This document shows positions 50,976 to 58,959 of a stretch of DNA of 64,000 nt, piece after piece. The stretch's first letter is position 1. Every line of letters starts with the position of its first letter. The stretch comes from Haloarcula marismortui ATCC 43049 (GTDB lineage: Archaea; Halobacteriota; Halobacteria; Halobacteriales; Haloarculaceae): NCBI RefSeq assembly GCF_000011085.1, contig NC_006394.1, positions 62,001 through 126,000 of the forward strand. Reading direction: 5' to 3'. A model generated the notes under the pieces. It was not told the origin of the DNA. It did no database searches and worked only from the letters and a program-made list of their open reading frames with translations. The translations under genes were made by a program, and so were the position numbers.

Positions 50976-51422
50976 ATGAGTTCTGAGAGCAACAGCGAGA
51001 GCGCCCCCGACAACTGGTGGTTGCAACGCCGAACAGATGACGACCATTTCGTGTTCGCCTACGAGTTCTCGAAATCCGTCCTTTGCCACGTCCAGCAACC
51101 CTCGGACTGGCTGGTCCGGATCGATCGAGCCGATGGGACGATCCTCTTCAGTCAGCACGACCTCCGGTCGCGAGCAGCGGCGTTCGACCTCGCCAAGAGC
51201 GTCATGGAGCTCTGTACGATGCTCCATCGGGAGGTCGTCACGGAGCGAAGTCAAGCGCGAAAACCGATGTACGTCGGGCCCCGACCAACCGAGGCCGCGA
51301 GTGGGAGCAATCAGGGAGCCGGACCTGGTCCAGATACCGCCCGTCGGCCGTCGGATTCCTTCCCCCGCCAGCCCCCAGAACGACCACGAGGTATGGGTCA
51401 CTGGGAGGGTGGGTTCCGATGA
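50976..51422 (+). CDS. 148-residue plasmid-type protein
   Basis: MSSESNSESAPDNWWLQRRT is followed by a compact domain (FVFAYEFSKSVLCHVQQPSD, LVRIDRADGTILFSQHDLRS, a helix to about 90) and a Pro/Gly-rich tail. The stop overlaps the following ATG (ATGA at 51419). Unknown function. Confidence 0.62.
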   Translation: MSSESNSESAPDNWWLQRRTDDDHFVFAYEFSKSVLCHVQQPSDWLVRIDRADGTILFSQHDLRSRAAAFDLAKSVMELCTMLHREVVTERSQARKPMYVGPRPTEAASGSNQGAGPGPDTARRPSDSFPRQPPERPRGMGHWEGGFR

Positions 51423-51973
51423 CCGGCGGCCGAGCGTACCGCGGTGAACGCTGTATGGGTGGACAGCTGGTGTACACGCCCGATGGCGACGTACTGGACA
51501 AGCACCTCCACGTCTTGCGCCGCGCTCCTGGTGGATTCGACTGGGGACCGGAGGCCGACGAGGCCTGCATCGATCAACTCGCGATCGCGCTGCTGGCCGA
51601 TTCAGCGACGAAGAAGATCGCACTCGACCACTACAAGGAGTTCGCGCAGTACCTGCGTGAAGAGCTCGAGGGTGACGAGTGGCGGCTCCCGACCAGCGAC
51701 ATTTCGGCCGATACCTGGTCGCGAGACATCGACGTGGCTGATGAGACGCCCTCACCGGAGGACGTCGACATCACGGCAGTCGATTTCGACGAGATGACCT
51801 TCGCGGTCGAGCGAGCGCTCTGCGAGCAGCACGACATTAGCATCCACCAGAGCGTCGACGACCGCCGCGAGGAACTGGAAGACGCCCGCCAGGCAGTCCA
51901 ATCAGAAACTACCGACTCGGAGGCGTCAGAGACCGACACCGGCGGGTTCGAGTTCCCCGCAGCTAGCCAGTAG
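51419..51973 (+). CDS. DUF6166-like protein (copy 1)
   Basis: A 184-residue protein. RAPGGFDWGPEADEACIDQL then AIALLAD matches the GFxWGxxGxGPxQLAxAxL signature I associate with DUF6166. The start MTGGRAYRGERCMGGQLVYT carries the usual Y.G.R opening. The C-terminal half is acidic and helical. It is coupled to the previous gene, with a second DUF6166-like gene downstream. Confidence 0.7.
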   Translation: MTGGRAYRGERCMGGQLVYTPDGDVLDKHLHVLRRAPGGFDWGPEADEACIDQLAIALLADSATKKIALDHYKEFAQYLREELEGDEWRLPTSDISADTWSRDIDVADETPSPEDVDITAVDFDEMTFAVERALCEQHDISIHQSVDDRREELEDARQAVQSETTDSEASETDTGGFEFPAASQ

Positions 51974-52007
51974 GGACGGTGAGGGCGTTTCCGGCTCTGT
52001 TTGTAGA

Positions 52008-52042
52008 ACCCCCGAGAGGGGTGCGGGGGTCACCACTCCCGC
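52008..52042 (+). promoter_or_regulatory. leader hairpin (e) of the GGGT-loop family
   Basis: ACCCCC (52008-52013) pairs with GGGGGT (52025-52030) around GAGAGGGGTGC. GCGGGGGT can alternatively pair, with one G-U, to ACTCCCGC at 52035-52042. It is preceded by GTTTGTAG. The ATG is at 52052 within TACCGATG. Confidence 0.68.
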
Positions 52043-52051
52043 AACGTACCG

Positions 52052-52738
52052 ATGAACGGGAACGCCCGACGCACCACGTCGAACGTAGTCCAGACAGAAG
52101 CGCTCGCTAACCGTCGCGACGACTCCGTCGAATACGTCGGCTTTCGCATCGACGGCCAGGCCGTCGTTCTGAATCTCTCCGAACACCAGCGTCTCACTCC
52201 GGATCGAAGTCTCGATCTGGTCAACCACAGTCCCACCGGCTACGAGTGGGGATACGCTGGAAGCGGGCCCGCACAGCTCGCCTGTGGGCTCCTCCTCGAC
52301 TACTACAACGACGCTCAGGTCGCCCGAGAACACTACATCGCGTTCCGAAATCGCGTGATCAGCCAGCTCGAGTGTGATGGCCCCGCGGCGTGCTGGCACC
52401 TCACAGGTGAAGAAATCGACGCGGCGATGGCGACGATCACCGACGATGTCGTCGCCCTTCCCGACGGCGGGGGGCCGTCACCGTCACTCCCCGAGAACTG
52501 GCGAACGGTCACTCGCCCTGACCGACGAGTCTTCCAGCGGGCTGATCGCGACCACTACATCGTGCTCGGGGAGGGAACCGACGGCTGGCTGGCCGTCCTC
52601 TGCAGTCAGGGAGACCGCGCCTACCCGGCACCCCTAGCGAGCCGGACGGTTTCGGGCGATGCCGATGTCGATCGGGCCGTCCGGGCCCTCGTCGACGAGA
52701 GCAACGACCTCATCGAGCCACCGGAGGGGGAGTGCTGA
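52052..52738 (+). CDS. DUF6166-like protein (copy 2)
   Basis: A 228-residue protein with EYVGFRIDGQAVVLNLSEHQ, then SPTGYEWGYAGSGPAQLACG and LLLDYYND, the DUF6166 signature. Residues beyond about 130 form a second domain ending in DRAVRALVDESNDLI. It is related to the 51419-51973 product only in the central block. It is coupled to the following 43-residue gene by TGATG. Confidence 0.72.
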   Translation: MNGNARRTTSNVVQTEALANRRDDSVEYVGFRIDGQAVVLNLSEHQRLTPDRSLDLVNHSPTGYEWGYAGSGPAQLACGLLLDYYNDAQVAREHYIAFRNRVISQLECDGPAACWHLTGEEIDAAMATITDDVVALPDGGGPSPSLPENWRTVTRPDRRVFQRADRDHYIVLGEGTDGWLAVLCSQGDRAYPAPLASRTVSGDADVDRAVRALVDESNDLIEPPEGEC

Positions 52739-52869
52739 TGGAGACGCTTCGGTTGTCGCGAGCCACCCACCAGTTGCTCGAACGGGGGGTCGAGGCGCTC
52801 GAGAAAATCGGTCGCGAACTGGAACGGTACAACGACCGGCAAGAGCAGACTGACGGTACCGACTCGTGA
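52738..52869 (+). CDS. 43-residue helical protein
   Basis: METLRLSRATHQLLERGVEA is followed by a charged amphipathic helix. The ATG overlaps the previous stop by one base, and the stop overlaps the next GTG (GTGA at 52866). The coupling on both sides argues that it is translated. It may be a small adaptor; no family is known. Confidence 0.55.
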   Translation: METLRLSRATHQLLERGVEALEKIGRELERYNDRQEQTDGTDS

Positions 52870-53531
52870 CGCAGACACGTTCTCCCGGCCAGCGAGTGAG
52901 TACCGGATTCCAGTACACGCGCACTCCCGAGGGGTGCTCGTGTCCCATTCATCGCGACGGCCAGCCGTTCACGGCGCCGCTCGGCTTGCGGTTCGCAGAG
53001 CGCGTCCATATCGAATCGATCCCGCGCCACGTCGCCGGCGCGATCTACGAAGCCCATCATTCCTATATGGACAGTGTCCCGCGGACGAACCTCGTCCATC
53101 ACGGGCTCTGTTACCAGGACCAGCTACTGGGTGCGATTACCTGGCGCTATCCGCTGATTCGCTCGCTGGAGTACGACGGGACGCGATACGAGGGTGACGA
53201 GATCGTCGAGGCAGCACGGATCTGCATCGGCGTCGACTTCCCGAACCTCGCCTCTGCCGCCCTCGCCCGGTCGATGGAACGGTTCGTGCGCCGGCACGGC
53301 CGGCGGCGAGGCGTTCGCCTTCTGCTGACGTTCGTGCGAGCTGACTTCGATGGCTCGATGATCAAAGCGCTCAGAGACAAGGGCTGGCACTGTGCCGGGA
53401 AAACGGAACCCGGACAGGCAGGTAACCGACCCGACAAGCAAATCCGAGAGCGGCCGAAATGGCGGTTTCTCTGTGAAGTTCCTGCTGAGTCGAGACGGGA
53501 ACAGACCTCACTCGGACGGTGGACCCCGTGA
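52866..53531 (+). CDS. GNAT-fold protein resembling phage Mom DNA-modification proteins
   Basis: A 221-residue protein from GTG 52866. The block HHSYMDSVPRTNLVHHGLCY, QLLGAITWRY, EAARICIGVDFPNLASAALA, RSMERFVRR, LLLTFVRADFDGSMIKALRD and KGWHCAGKT follows the order of the GNAT-type Mom family. In Mom proteins a similar E-L-x-R strand, P-N-x-x-S helix and final 'GW.y.G' element build the acyltransferase that hyper-modifies adenine. Function here is inferred. It is coupled to genes before and after. Confidence 0.62.
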   Translation: MTQTRSPGQRVSTGFQYTRTPEGCSCPIHRDGQPFTAPLGLRFAERVHIESIPRHVAGAIYEAHHSYMDSVPRTNLVHHGLCYQDQLLGAITWRYPLIRSLEYDGTRYEGDEIVEAARICIGVDFPNLASAALARSMERFVRRHGRRRGVRLLLTFVRADFDGSMIKALRDKGWHCAGKTEPGQAGNRPDKQIRERPKWRFLCEVPAESRREQTSLGRWTP

Positions 53532-54064
53532 CCACGAACGCTCGCCTCATTGAGTTCGCAGCAGAGGAAGACTCGAACAACCAGCCGGAGCGCGATCCAT
53601 CAGTGGTTGAGCGACTGTTGGACCCGATATCACCGGCCCTCGGGCTGCGACTCATCCCTGGTCGGGGTGACCCGGTGTACCTCCAAAATAGGGGCACCGA
53701 ACGCTACCTGTTCCGGGATGCCCACGAGCGGTGGTTCATCCTCCAGCCCTCGGCCAAGGAGTCGGTCGACGACTTCGTTCGCTGGGTGTATCTCCCCGAG
53801 GGCAAGCCCGCCGAGATCGCCCGAATAGCGATCCGTCAACGGACGGTTCTCGGCTACAGGTACGTTCAGCGGAGTGAGGCTCCGGAGCCGGTCGCGACGA
53901 CTGTGACAGCGAGGTATGTCAGTGAGCCCTGGCCCGACGATGTCTACGAGTGTGGTCCCTGTGGTGAGCTGTTTGACGAACCACAGACCCACGCTGTTCA
54001 TTGTTGGAAAGAACACTTCTGGATTCCAAATCCCAAGCAGATTCGCCGTGCGCGAAGGAAATAA
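53528..54064 (+). CDS. 178-residue protein with C-terminal C2HC finger
   Basis: It starts at GTG 53528, overlapping the previous stop (GTGA). The first ~130 residues form an alpha/beta domain (RYLFRDAHERWFILQPSAKE, VDDFVRWVYLPEGKPAEIAR). The C-terminus YECGPCGELFDEPQTHAVHC then WKEHFW is a zinc-finger-like element. Possible nucleic-acid-binding partner of the Mom-like protein, by operon position only. Confidence 0.62.
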   Translation: MTTNARLIEFAAEEDSNNQPERDPSVVERLLDPISPALGLRLIPGRGDPVYLQNRGTERYLFRDAHERWFILQPSAKESVDDFVRWVYLPEGKPAEIARIAIRQRTVLGYRYVQRSEAPEPVATTVTARYVSEPWPDDVYECGPCGELFDEPQTHAVHCWKEHFWIPNPKQIRRARRK

Positions 54065-54121
54065 CATATAGTTGTTATTTAATGACCAATCTCTATATCG
54101 TTTGAATTTGTGTGTGGTAAT

Positions 54122-54511
54122 ATGGCGACAAGGATGGCCACCCGACTTGAGGACTACTTCGAGCAACGAACGGACGGAAAGCTCCGTAGCATCGTGAAAT
54201 ACGAGGAGAGTTCCTACGAGATCATCCACCTCAGGGATGATGTTGCCAAGCAATATACGCCGGACGAGCTTGAATCGGCAATCGATGAGTCCCGGATGGA
54301 ATCGTTAGCTGCCCCAATATATGAGAACACGTTCTCAGAAGGCCACGGACAGCTCACGTGCCTTGTACAGTGCTTCGAGAATGTTATTGAGATGAATTTC
54401 GTTCTCGACGATGGGATTGGGGCCGCAGTCGCTCTTGATGCTGAAGCCATGGGTGATGCTCACGGGCTTGTAGCTGAGGCAAGGCAAATCGTCCTCGAAG
54501 AGCGAGAGTAG
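54122..54511 (+). CDS. 129-residue haloarchaeal protein (DUF7522-like)
   Basis: A single domain: LEDYFEQRTDGKLRSIVKYE, SSYEIIHLRDDVAKQYTPDE, NFVLDDGIGAAVALDAEAMG. The YEI-(I/L)-(H/Y)LRDDV pattern recalls the haloarchaeal DUF7522 family (unverified). It has an AT-rich upstream region (54063-54105) with TATTTAAT and TATATC, so it is probably transcribed independently of the run before it. GTG 54110 is an alternative start. Confidence 0.66.
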   Translation: MATRMATRLEDYFEQRTDGKLRSIVKYEESSYEIIHLRDDVAKQYTPDELESAIDESRMESLAAPIYENTFSEGHGQLTCLVQCFENVIEMNFVLDDGIGAAVALDAEAMGDAHGLVAEARQIVLEERE

Positions 54512-54575
54512 TCGCCGATACTGGGCCATCCAGCCGCATTTTGAGAGGTTCTTCACGCCTATCGGCGACAGTTGA

Positions 54576-54617
54576 TTAACCAACGAATTCCGAGGGACCA
54601 GAGTGAGTGTTGGTTAA
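54576..54617. repeat. TTAACCAACA dyad, copy 3
   Basis: TTAACCAAC (54576-54584) and GTTGGTTAA (54609-54617), matching the four-copy dyad at the same spacing, with the tenth base pair of the arms lost. Hairpin (f) begins 14 bases later. Confidence 0.72.
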
Positions 54618-54631
54618 GTGGTGTTGTTGTT

Positions 54632-54657
54632 GCGCCCGGCAGAGGGGCGCAGGGCGC
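54632..54657 (+). promoter_or_regulatory. leader hairpin (f) of the family
   Basis: GCGCCC (54632-54637) pairs with GGGCGC (54652-54657) around a loop containing GAGGGGCGC, preceded by GTTGTTGTTG. The ATG is seven bases later. No alternative downstream arm is seen. Confidence 0.6.
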
Positions 54658-54663
54658 GAGACG

Positions 54664-55869
54664 ATGCAGGCGGCCGTCGATGAGCGTTCCTGCGTCGAGG
54701 TGACTGAAATGAAGGACCCAGAGTCGAGAACCATCTTCGCTGGCGTCGATGGACGTACCGACACCGAACTGCCCAAGTGGTACCGACAGCGGCACGGGGG
54801 CGAAAACCCCGTGAGCTTCGCCGAGGCGATCCGTGACCTCCCGCAGGCCGTCGAGACGACCGTGGCGTACCAGAATCCCTATACTGACGAGTGGGTCGAG
54901 ACGGAGCGGTTCAACGCGCTCGTCGAGCCAAGTCGCGCTCGCTCGCAGGCCCGAGAAGGGGACGCCGAGACCGATCCGCTATTTCACGTTCCGACGGACA
55001 GCTACGCGATCATTAACCCCGTCGACGTCTACGGACCGCTGGAGGAGGTCCTTCGCGAAGAGACCATCGATGGGACGCCGCTGGGTGACGTGATGTTCGG
55101 CGAGATCCGGCGCTACCGGAGCGGCGGCGAGGTCCATATGGACATCATGTTCGACGGCCTCGAAGTGCACCTCCCCGGCCGGTCGGACCCGATCACGATG
55201 GGCGTCACGTCGGGTTACGACTTCTTCGGTGAGCACGCCGTCTACGTCGAGGGGTTCGCTCAGGACGGGTATTGTTCGAACACGATGCGTTCGCTCACCG
55301 ACAAGGAGGTCATCAAACACGTCGGCGACGTGTGGAACTTCCGGAGCTGGTGGGAGGAACTCCTCGCACAGGTCGAACTCGTCGCTGACGACCTCTTCGA
55401 GTTCATCCGGGACGCCCAGGACATCGACCTCGACTTCTCGGAGCTGCCGTTCACCGTCACGGAGTTTTATAGTCTGCTGGGCTTCCCGGACTACCTGGCC
55501 GAGCGCGCTGCGAGCGATGCGGAGGCCAACGCGCCCTCACCGATCGAGATCGATATGTGGACGCTGCATTCCGGGGCGACGTACGCGCTGACCCACTTCT
55601 TCCAGGGCAAGGAGGGTGCGTCGCTGGACGGCTACGTTCGCACGGCCAACGACATTCTGTTCAACCCGGAGGGCACCATCGAGCGCGTCGAACGCGCTTA
55701 CGAGGAGCAGCTGGAGACAGACGGCGATGACGGGTCGCAGGCGTCGCTCGCCGGCGAGCGGGCGCTCGCGAGCATCGAGCGCATCAGCGACGATCTGCAA
55801 GAGAAGGTCAACCAGTTCGAGGAGCGCGAGGACGCGCTTCGTGAGCGGTTCCAAGATGCGATGAGCTGA
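54664..55869 (+). CDS. DUF932-like plasmid/phage protein
   Basis: A 401-residue protein. The order FAEAIRDLPQAVETTVAYQN, YAIINPVDVYGPLEEVLREE, MGVTSGYDFFGEHAVYVEGF, NTMRSLTDKEVIKHVGD resembles DUF932 plasmid-like proteins, which occur on many plasmids and phages without a settled role. A helical C-terminus with a terminal coiled coil (ISDDLQEKVNQFEEREDALR) follows. It is preceded by a TTAACCAACA dyad and by hairpin (f). Confidence 0.7.
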   Translation: MQAAVDERSCVEVTEMKDPESRTIFAGVDGRTDTELPKWYRQRHGGENPVSFAEAIRDLPQAVETTVAYQNPYTDEWVETERFNALVEPSRARSQAREGDAETDPLFHVPTDSYAIINPVDVYGPLEEVLREETIDGTPLGDVMFGEIRRYRSGGEVHMDIMFDGLEVHLPGRSDPITMGVTSGYDFFGEHAVYVEGFAQDGYCSNTMRSLTDKEVIKHVGDVWNFRSWWEELLAQVELVADDLFEFIRDAQDIDLDFSELPFTVTEFYSLLGFPDYLAERAASDAEANAPSPIEIDMWTLHSGATYALTHFFQGKEGASLDGYVRTANDILFNPEGTIERVERAYEEQLETDGDDGSQASLAGERALASIERISDDLQEKVNQFEEREDALRERFQDAMS

Positions 55870-55911
55870 TTGTCGGAGCGGCGTTCATTGATACAATCCT
55901 AAAATAGCAGT

Positions 55912-56466
55912 CTACGTTAGAGATTCCGGTTCCTCGTTATATTCGACTACTAATTCAACATCCTCAGGACCGAGTTCATCGCGTTCCGCTTCCAGCGTCT
56001 CAAGAGCGTCTTTAACCGGGAAGAAATCCGGCTTCTCGAGTGCATCTTCTGTCGCCCAGGCGTATCGAATCGTTTGCTGGGAATCGATAAGGAACACGGC
56101 ACGCTGCGGGACGCGCTCGTGATTCTCCCATTCGTCATAACAGATGTCATATGACTCAGCAACCCGCCCGGAACTATCACTAAGTAACGGGAAATTGAGG
56201 CCGTATTCCTCGGCGAATGCTCGGTGGGCGTAGACGCTGTCACCAGAAACTGCCCAGACATCGAGAGCTGGCGTCAGCTGAAACCACTCCGCATCGCGAA
56301 TCGCACACAGTTCGTTTGTACAAACAGGACTGAAATCAAATGGGTAAAATACCAGCAATGCAGCCCGATCATTGGCAGTTGTCTCATCCAAGCAGTACCC
56401 GGTTTGTTCTCCGTCACGGAAACCCGGAAGAGTAAATGACGGTGCAGACGCTCCCTCGTTTATCAT
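55912..56466 (-). CDS. peroxiredoxin (AhpC/Bcp type)
   Basis: A 184-residue thioredoxin-fold peroxidase: MINEGASAPSFTLPGFRDGE, LLVFYPFDFSPVCTNELCAI with the peroxidatic Cys (SPVCTNE), VWAVSGDSVYAHRAFAEEYG, then RAVFLIDSQQTIRYAW. A second Cys four residues after the first and one later (CYDEW) may resolve the disulphide. It reduces hydroperoxides. The start MINEG is preferred. Confidence 0.9.
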   Translation of the reverse strand: MINEGASAPSFTLPGFRDGEQTGYCLDETTANDRAALLVFYPFDFSPVCTNELCAIRDAEWFQLTPALDVWAVSGDSVYAHRAFAEEYGLNFPLLSDSSGRVAESYDICYDEWENHERVPQRAVFLIDSQQTIRYAWATEDALEKPDFFPVKDALETLEAERDELGPEDVELVVEYNEEPESLT

Positions 56467-56567
56467 GCGACATAGTCGCACACGAAGACAGGATAGTCTT
56501 TGGGTCAGCACTGCGATCTGAATTGTTGACTACTTGATGGGGGATGAAATCCATTAGAACCCGTACG

Positions 56568-56912
56568 TCAGGAGTTCGCCGTCGCCCACTCAAGAAGGGG
56601 TTCTAATCTCGAACGAATCTCATCCCCCTCGGCAGTTAGCGCGTATTCGACGCGTGGCGGAATTTCGTTGTACTGCGTCCGTGAGACGAGTCCTGCCTCC
56701 TCGAACTCGTCGAGGCGTTTCGAGATTGTCGAGGTACTCGCCGTCGGGAGGTGCTCCTCAATCTCCGCGAACCGCAGCGAATCGTGTGCGCCGATGATAC
56801 TGACGAGTTGCATCGCGTATTTTCGGCTCAATGTGTCGATAACTCCTGTGAGCGGGCAGTAGCACGTCCCGTCGACATCGCACGCGGGCGCCGATGACGT
56901 AGTGTCTGCCAT
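56568..56912 (-). CDS. HxlR-type winged-helix regulator divergent from merA
   Basis: A 114-residue protein: CPLTGVIDTLSRKYAMQLVS, LRFAEIEEHLPTASTSTISK, RLDEFEEAGLVSRTQY, then PPRVEYALTAEG, the HxlR layout. The N-terminus has a Cys cluster (ACDVDGTCYCP) that could sense Hg(II) or redox state. It is divergent from the mercuric reductase gene with a 78-base promoter gap, so it is the probable mer regulator in place of a MerR protein. Confidence 0.82.
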   Translation of the reverse strand: MADTTSSAPACDVDGTCYCPLTGVIDTLSRKYAMQLVSIIGAHDSLRFAEIEEHLPTASTSTISKRLDEFEEAGLVSRTQYNEIPPRVEYALTAEGDEIRSRLEPLLEWATANS

Positions 56913-56947
56913 AGCTTCGTGGCCTCCAACCTACTCTATAGCTTCGG

Positions 56948-56964
56948 ACTCTGGAGTATAAGAA
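56948..56964 (+). promoter_or_regulatory. merA promoter with short dyad at the TATA box
   Basis: ACTC-TG-GAGT (56948-56957) overlaps GTATAAG, which lies 29-35 bases before the merA ATG. A repressor bound to the dyad would cover the TATA box. Confidence 0.45.
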
Positions 56965-56990
56965 CTTCCCGTCGTAAAGTTTCGGTATAG

Positions 56991-58445
56991 ATGACTCACA
57001 CATCCGACTATGATCTCGTGATTCTCGGTGGGGGCGCCGCAGCCTTCGCCGCAATCACCGAAGCGAGTCGACGCGATCTCTCGACAGCGATGGTGAATAC
57101 CGGCTTGCCCATCGGCGGGACGTGCGTGAACGTCGGCTGTGTCCCGAGTAAGCATCTGCTCGCCGTCGCCGAGAGCGGCGCTGCAGCGTCGGAGAACCCT
57201 TTCGACGCCGTCCGATACCCCGAGGAGCCGACCGTGGATTGGGCCGCCGCCCTCAACGACACCGACGAACTCGTCGAGCGGTTCCGGCAGGAGAACTACG
57301 TCGACATCGCTGAGCACTTCGAGATCGACATCTACGAGGGGTACGGCCAGCTGGTCGACGATACTACCATCGAGGTCGTCGACGGCGCCGACGAGGGCGC
57401 GCGCATCACTGGAGAAAAGGCCCTCGTCGCGACCGGCAGTTCACCGTGGGCGCCGCCCATCGACGGCCTCTACGACGTCGACTACTACACGAGTGAGACC
57501 ATCCTCGAGGAGCGCGACCTTCCCGAGAGTATCCTAATGCTCGGTGGGGGATACATCGCGCTGGAGTGGGGACAGATCCTGCACCGTGTCGGCATCGACG
57601 TGACGGTTCTCCAGCGCTCCGACCGCGTCCTCTCGGACATGGAAGGCCAACTTGGTCGCGAGATGCAGCGTGCATTCGAGGAGGAGGGCATCGAGGTGAT
57701 CACCGGCAACGACTTCCAGCGCGTCCGCACGCTAGCAGCTGACGGCGGCGCCGAAGCGATTCAGTCAGGCGTCGCCGTCGAAACGACCATCGACGGAGAC
57801 GAGCGAACGGTCACCGGCGACGCGCTGTTCGTCGCGACCGGCGTCCAGCCGAATAGCGAGGGCATCGGCCTCGAAACGGTTGGGATCGAAACGAACCCCG
57901 ACGGGACGATTCGTGTCGACGAGTACTTCCAGACGACGAATCCCGACATCTACGCGGCGGGCGACGTGATCGGCGAGCCCGAACTGGAGACCGTCGCCGC
58001 CAAGGAGGGCAATCACGCCGTCAAGAACGCGTTCGGCAACGAGGGCGTCAGCATCGACTACGACGCGGTGCCAGCAGTCGTGTTCACCAGCCCGGAAGTC
58101 GCCGCAGTCGGGACGACCGAACTGGAGTACATGGACGAGCACGGCACCTGCTCGTGCCGAACCGTCCAGATGGCGGATGTCCCGCGAGCGAAGGCCGTCG
58201 AGAACACGGATGGCCTCGTCCAAGTCGTCAAACACCACGAAACTGACGAGATCGTCGGCGTCCACATGGTCGGCCCCCGTGCCGCCGACATGATTATGGA
58301 AGCCACGCTTGCGGTGACGTTCGGCCTCACGGTCGACGACATCATCGACACCGTCCACCCGTTCCCGACGTTCTCCGAGGCGTTCAAACAGGCCTGTCAG
58401 GCGTTCCGACGGGACATATCGATGATGAGCTGCTGTATCGAGTGA
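56991..58445 (+). CDS. merA: mercuric reductase MerA (without N-terminal HMA domain)
   Basis: A 484-residue flavoprotein that reduces Hg(II) to Hg(0) with NAD(P)H. FAD-binding YDLVILGGGAAAFAAITEAS is followed by the redox pair GGTCVNVGCVPSK (Cys45 and Cys50). The NAD(P) site is LMLGGGYIALEWGQILHRVG. The second FAD contact is DIYAAGDVIGEPE. The dimerisation domain ends in the MerA-specific vicinal cysteines SCCIE (481-482), which separate it from dihydrolipoamide dehydrogenases. The N-terminal NmerA metal-binding domain of many bacterial MerA proteins is absent. Divergent HxlR regulator. Confidence 0.88.
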   Translation: MTHTSDYDLVILGGGAAAFAAITEASRRDLSTAMVNTGLPIGGTCVNVGCVPSKHLLAVAESGAAASENPFDAVRYPEEPTVDWAAALNDTDELVERFRQENYVDIAEHFEIDIYEGYGQLVDDTTIEVVDGADEGARITGEKALVATGSSPWAPPIDGLYDVDYYTSETILEERDLPESILMLGGGYIALEWGQILHRVGIDVTVLQRSDRVLSDMEGQLGREMQRAFEEEGIEVITGNDFQRVRTLAADGGAEAIQSGVAVETTIDGDERTVTGDALFVATGVQPNSEGIGLETVGIETNPDGTIRVDEYFQTTNPDIYAAGDVIGEPELETVAAKEGNHAVKNAFGNEGVSIDYDAVPAVVFTSPEVAAVGTTELEYMDEHGTCSCRTVQMADVPRAKAVENTDGLVQVVKHHETDEIVGVHMVGPRAADMIMEATLAVTFGLTVDDIIDTVHPFPTFSEAFKQACQAFRRDISMMSCCIE

Positions 58446-58448
58446 ATC

Positions 58449-58856
58449 TCACTCCGGGTCGGCCGGCGCAGTACTGCGGAGGAGCATCGTCTTCACACGA
58501 CCAACCCCATCGAAATCACGGAGCCGATACACGAGTTCCCGCACCCGCGCCGCATCGCCATGACAGAAGACGGTCTCTAAACACCACTCGCCCTGGTGGG
58601 TATGGCTCATCGTTTCGATGACGTCCTGAAACTGGTGCTGGGCCGAATGGAGATCGTGAATCACCTCGTGGTGCTGGTAATCGAACGCCAGTACAGCGAC
58701 GACCTCGCCTGAAACCTCCTCGAGCTGTGAATGTCCCTCGATGTATTCCTGCATCGCTTCACGAATCGCCCGCGAGCGGGAGTCCAACCCCTCAGCCTGC
58801 CACGTCTCATCGAACTCCTCGAGAATGTCCTCAGACACGTTCAAGCTCGTGCGCAT
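58449..58856 (-). CDS. nikR: NikR-type nickel-responsive repressor
   Basis: A 135-residue protein. The N-terminal ribbon-helix-helix MRTSLNVSEDILEEFDETWQ...SRSRAIREAM is followed by an ACT-like domain. His74, His85, His87 and Cys92 correspond to the NikR square-planar site (H-x10-H-x-H, then C); the last spacing is one residue shorter than in E. coli NikR. It is divergent from a Ni/Co transporter gene, as expected for its target. The start at 58856 gives the family length; a longer frame to 58925 is not conserved-looking. Confidence 0.85.
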   Translation of the reverse strand: MRTSLNVSEDILEEFDETWQAEGLDSRSRAIREAMQEYIEGHSQLEEVSGEVVAVLAFDYQHHEVIHDLHSAQHQFQDVIETMSHTHQGEWCLETVFCHGDAARVRELVYRLRDFDGVGRVKTMLLRSTAPADPE

Positions 58857-58959
58857 ACTCCCCAATTGATCCCCTACTGTCTTGACCCCTCGATTATTAC
58901 GGAATTCCCGTTTCAGTCTTAACAACCGCTATACAGCGCAGGGATAGAGGAATATATGA

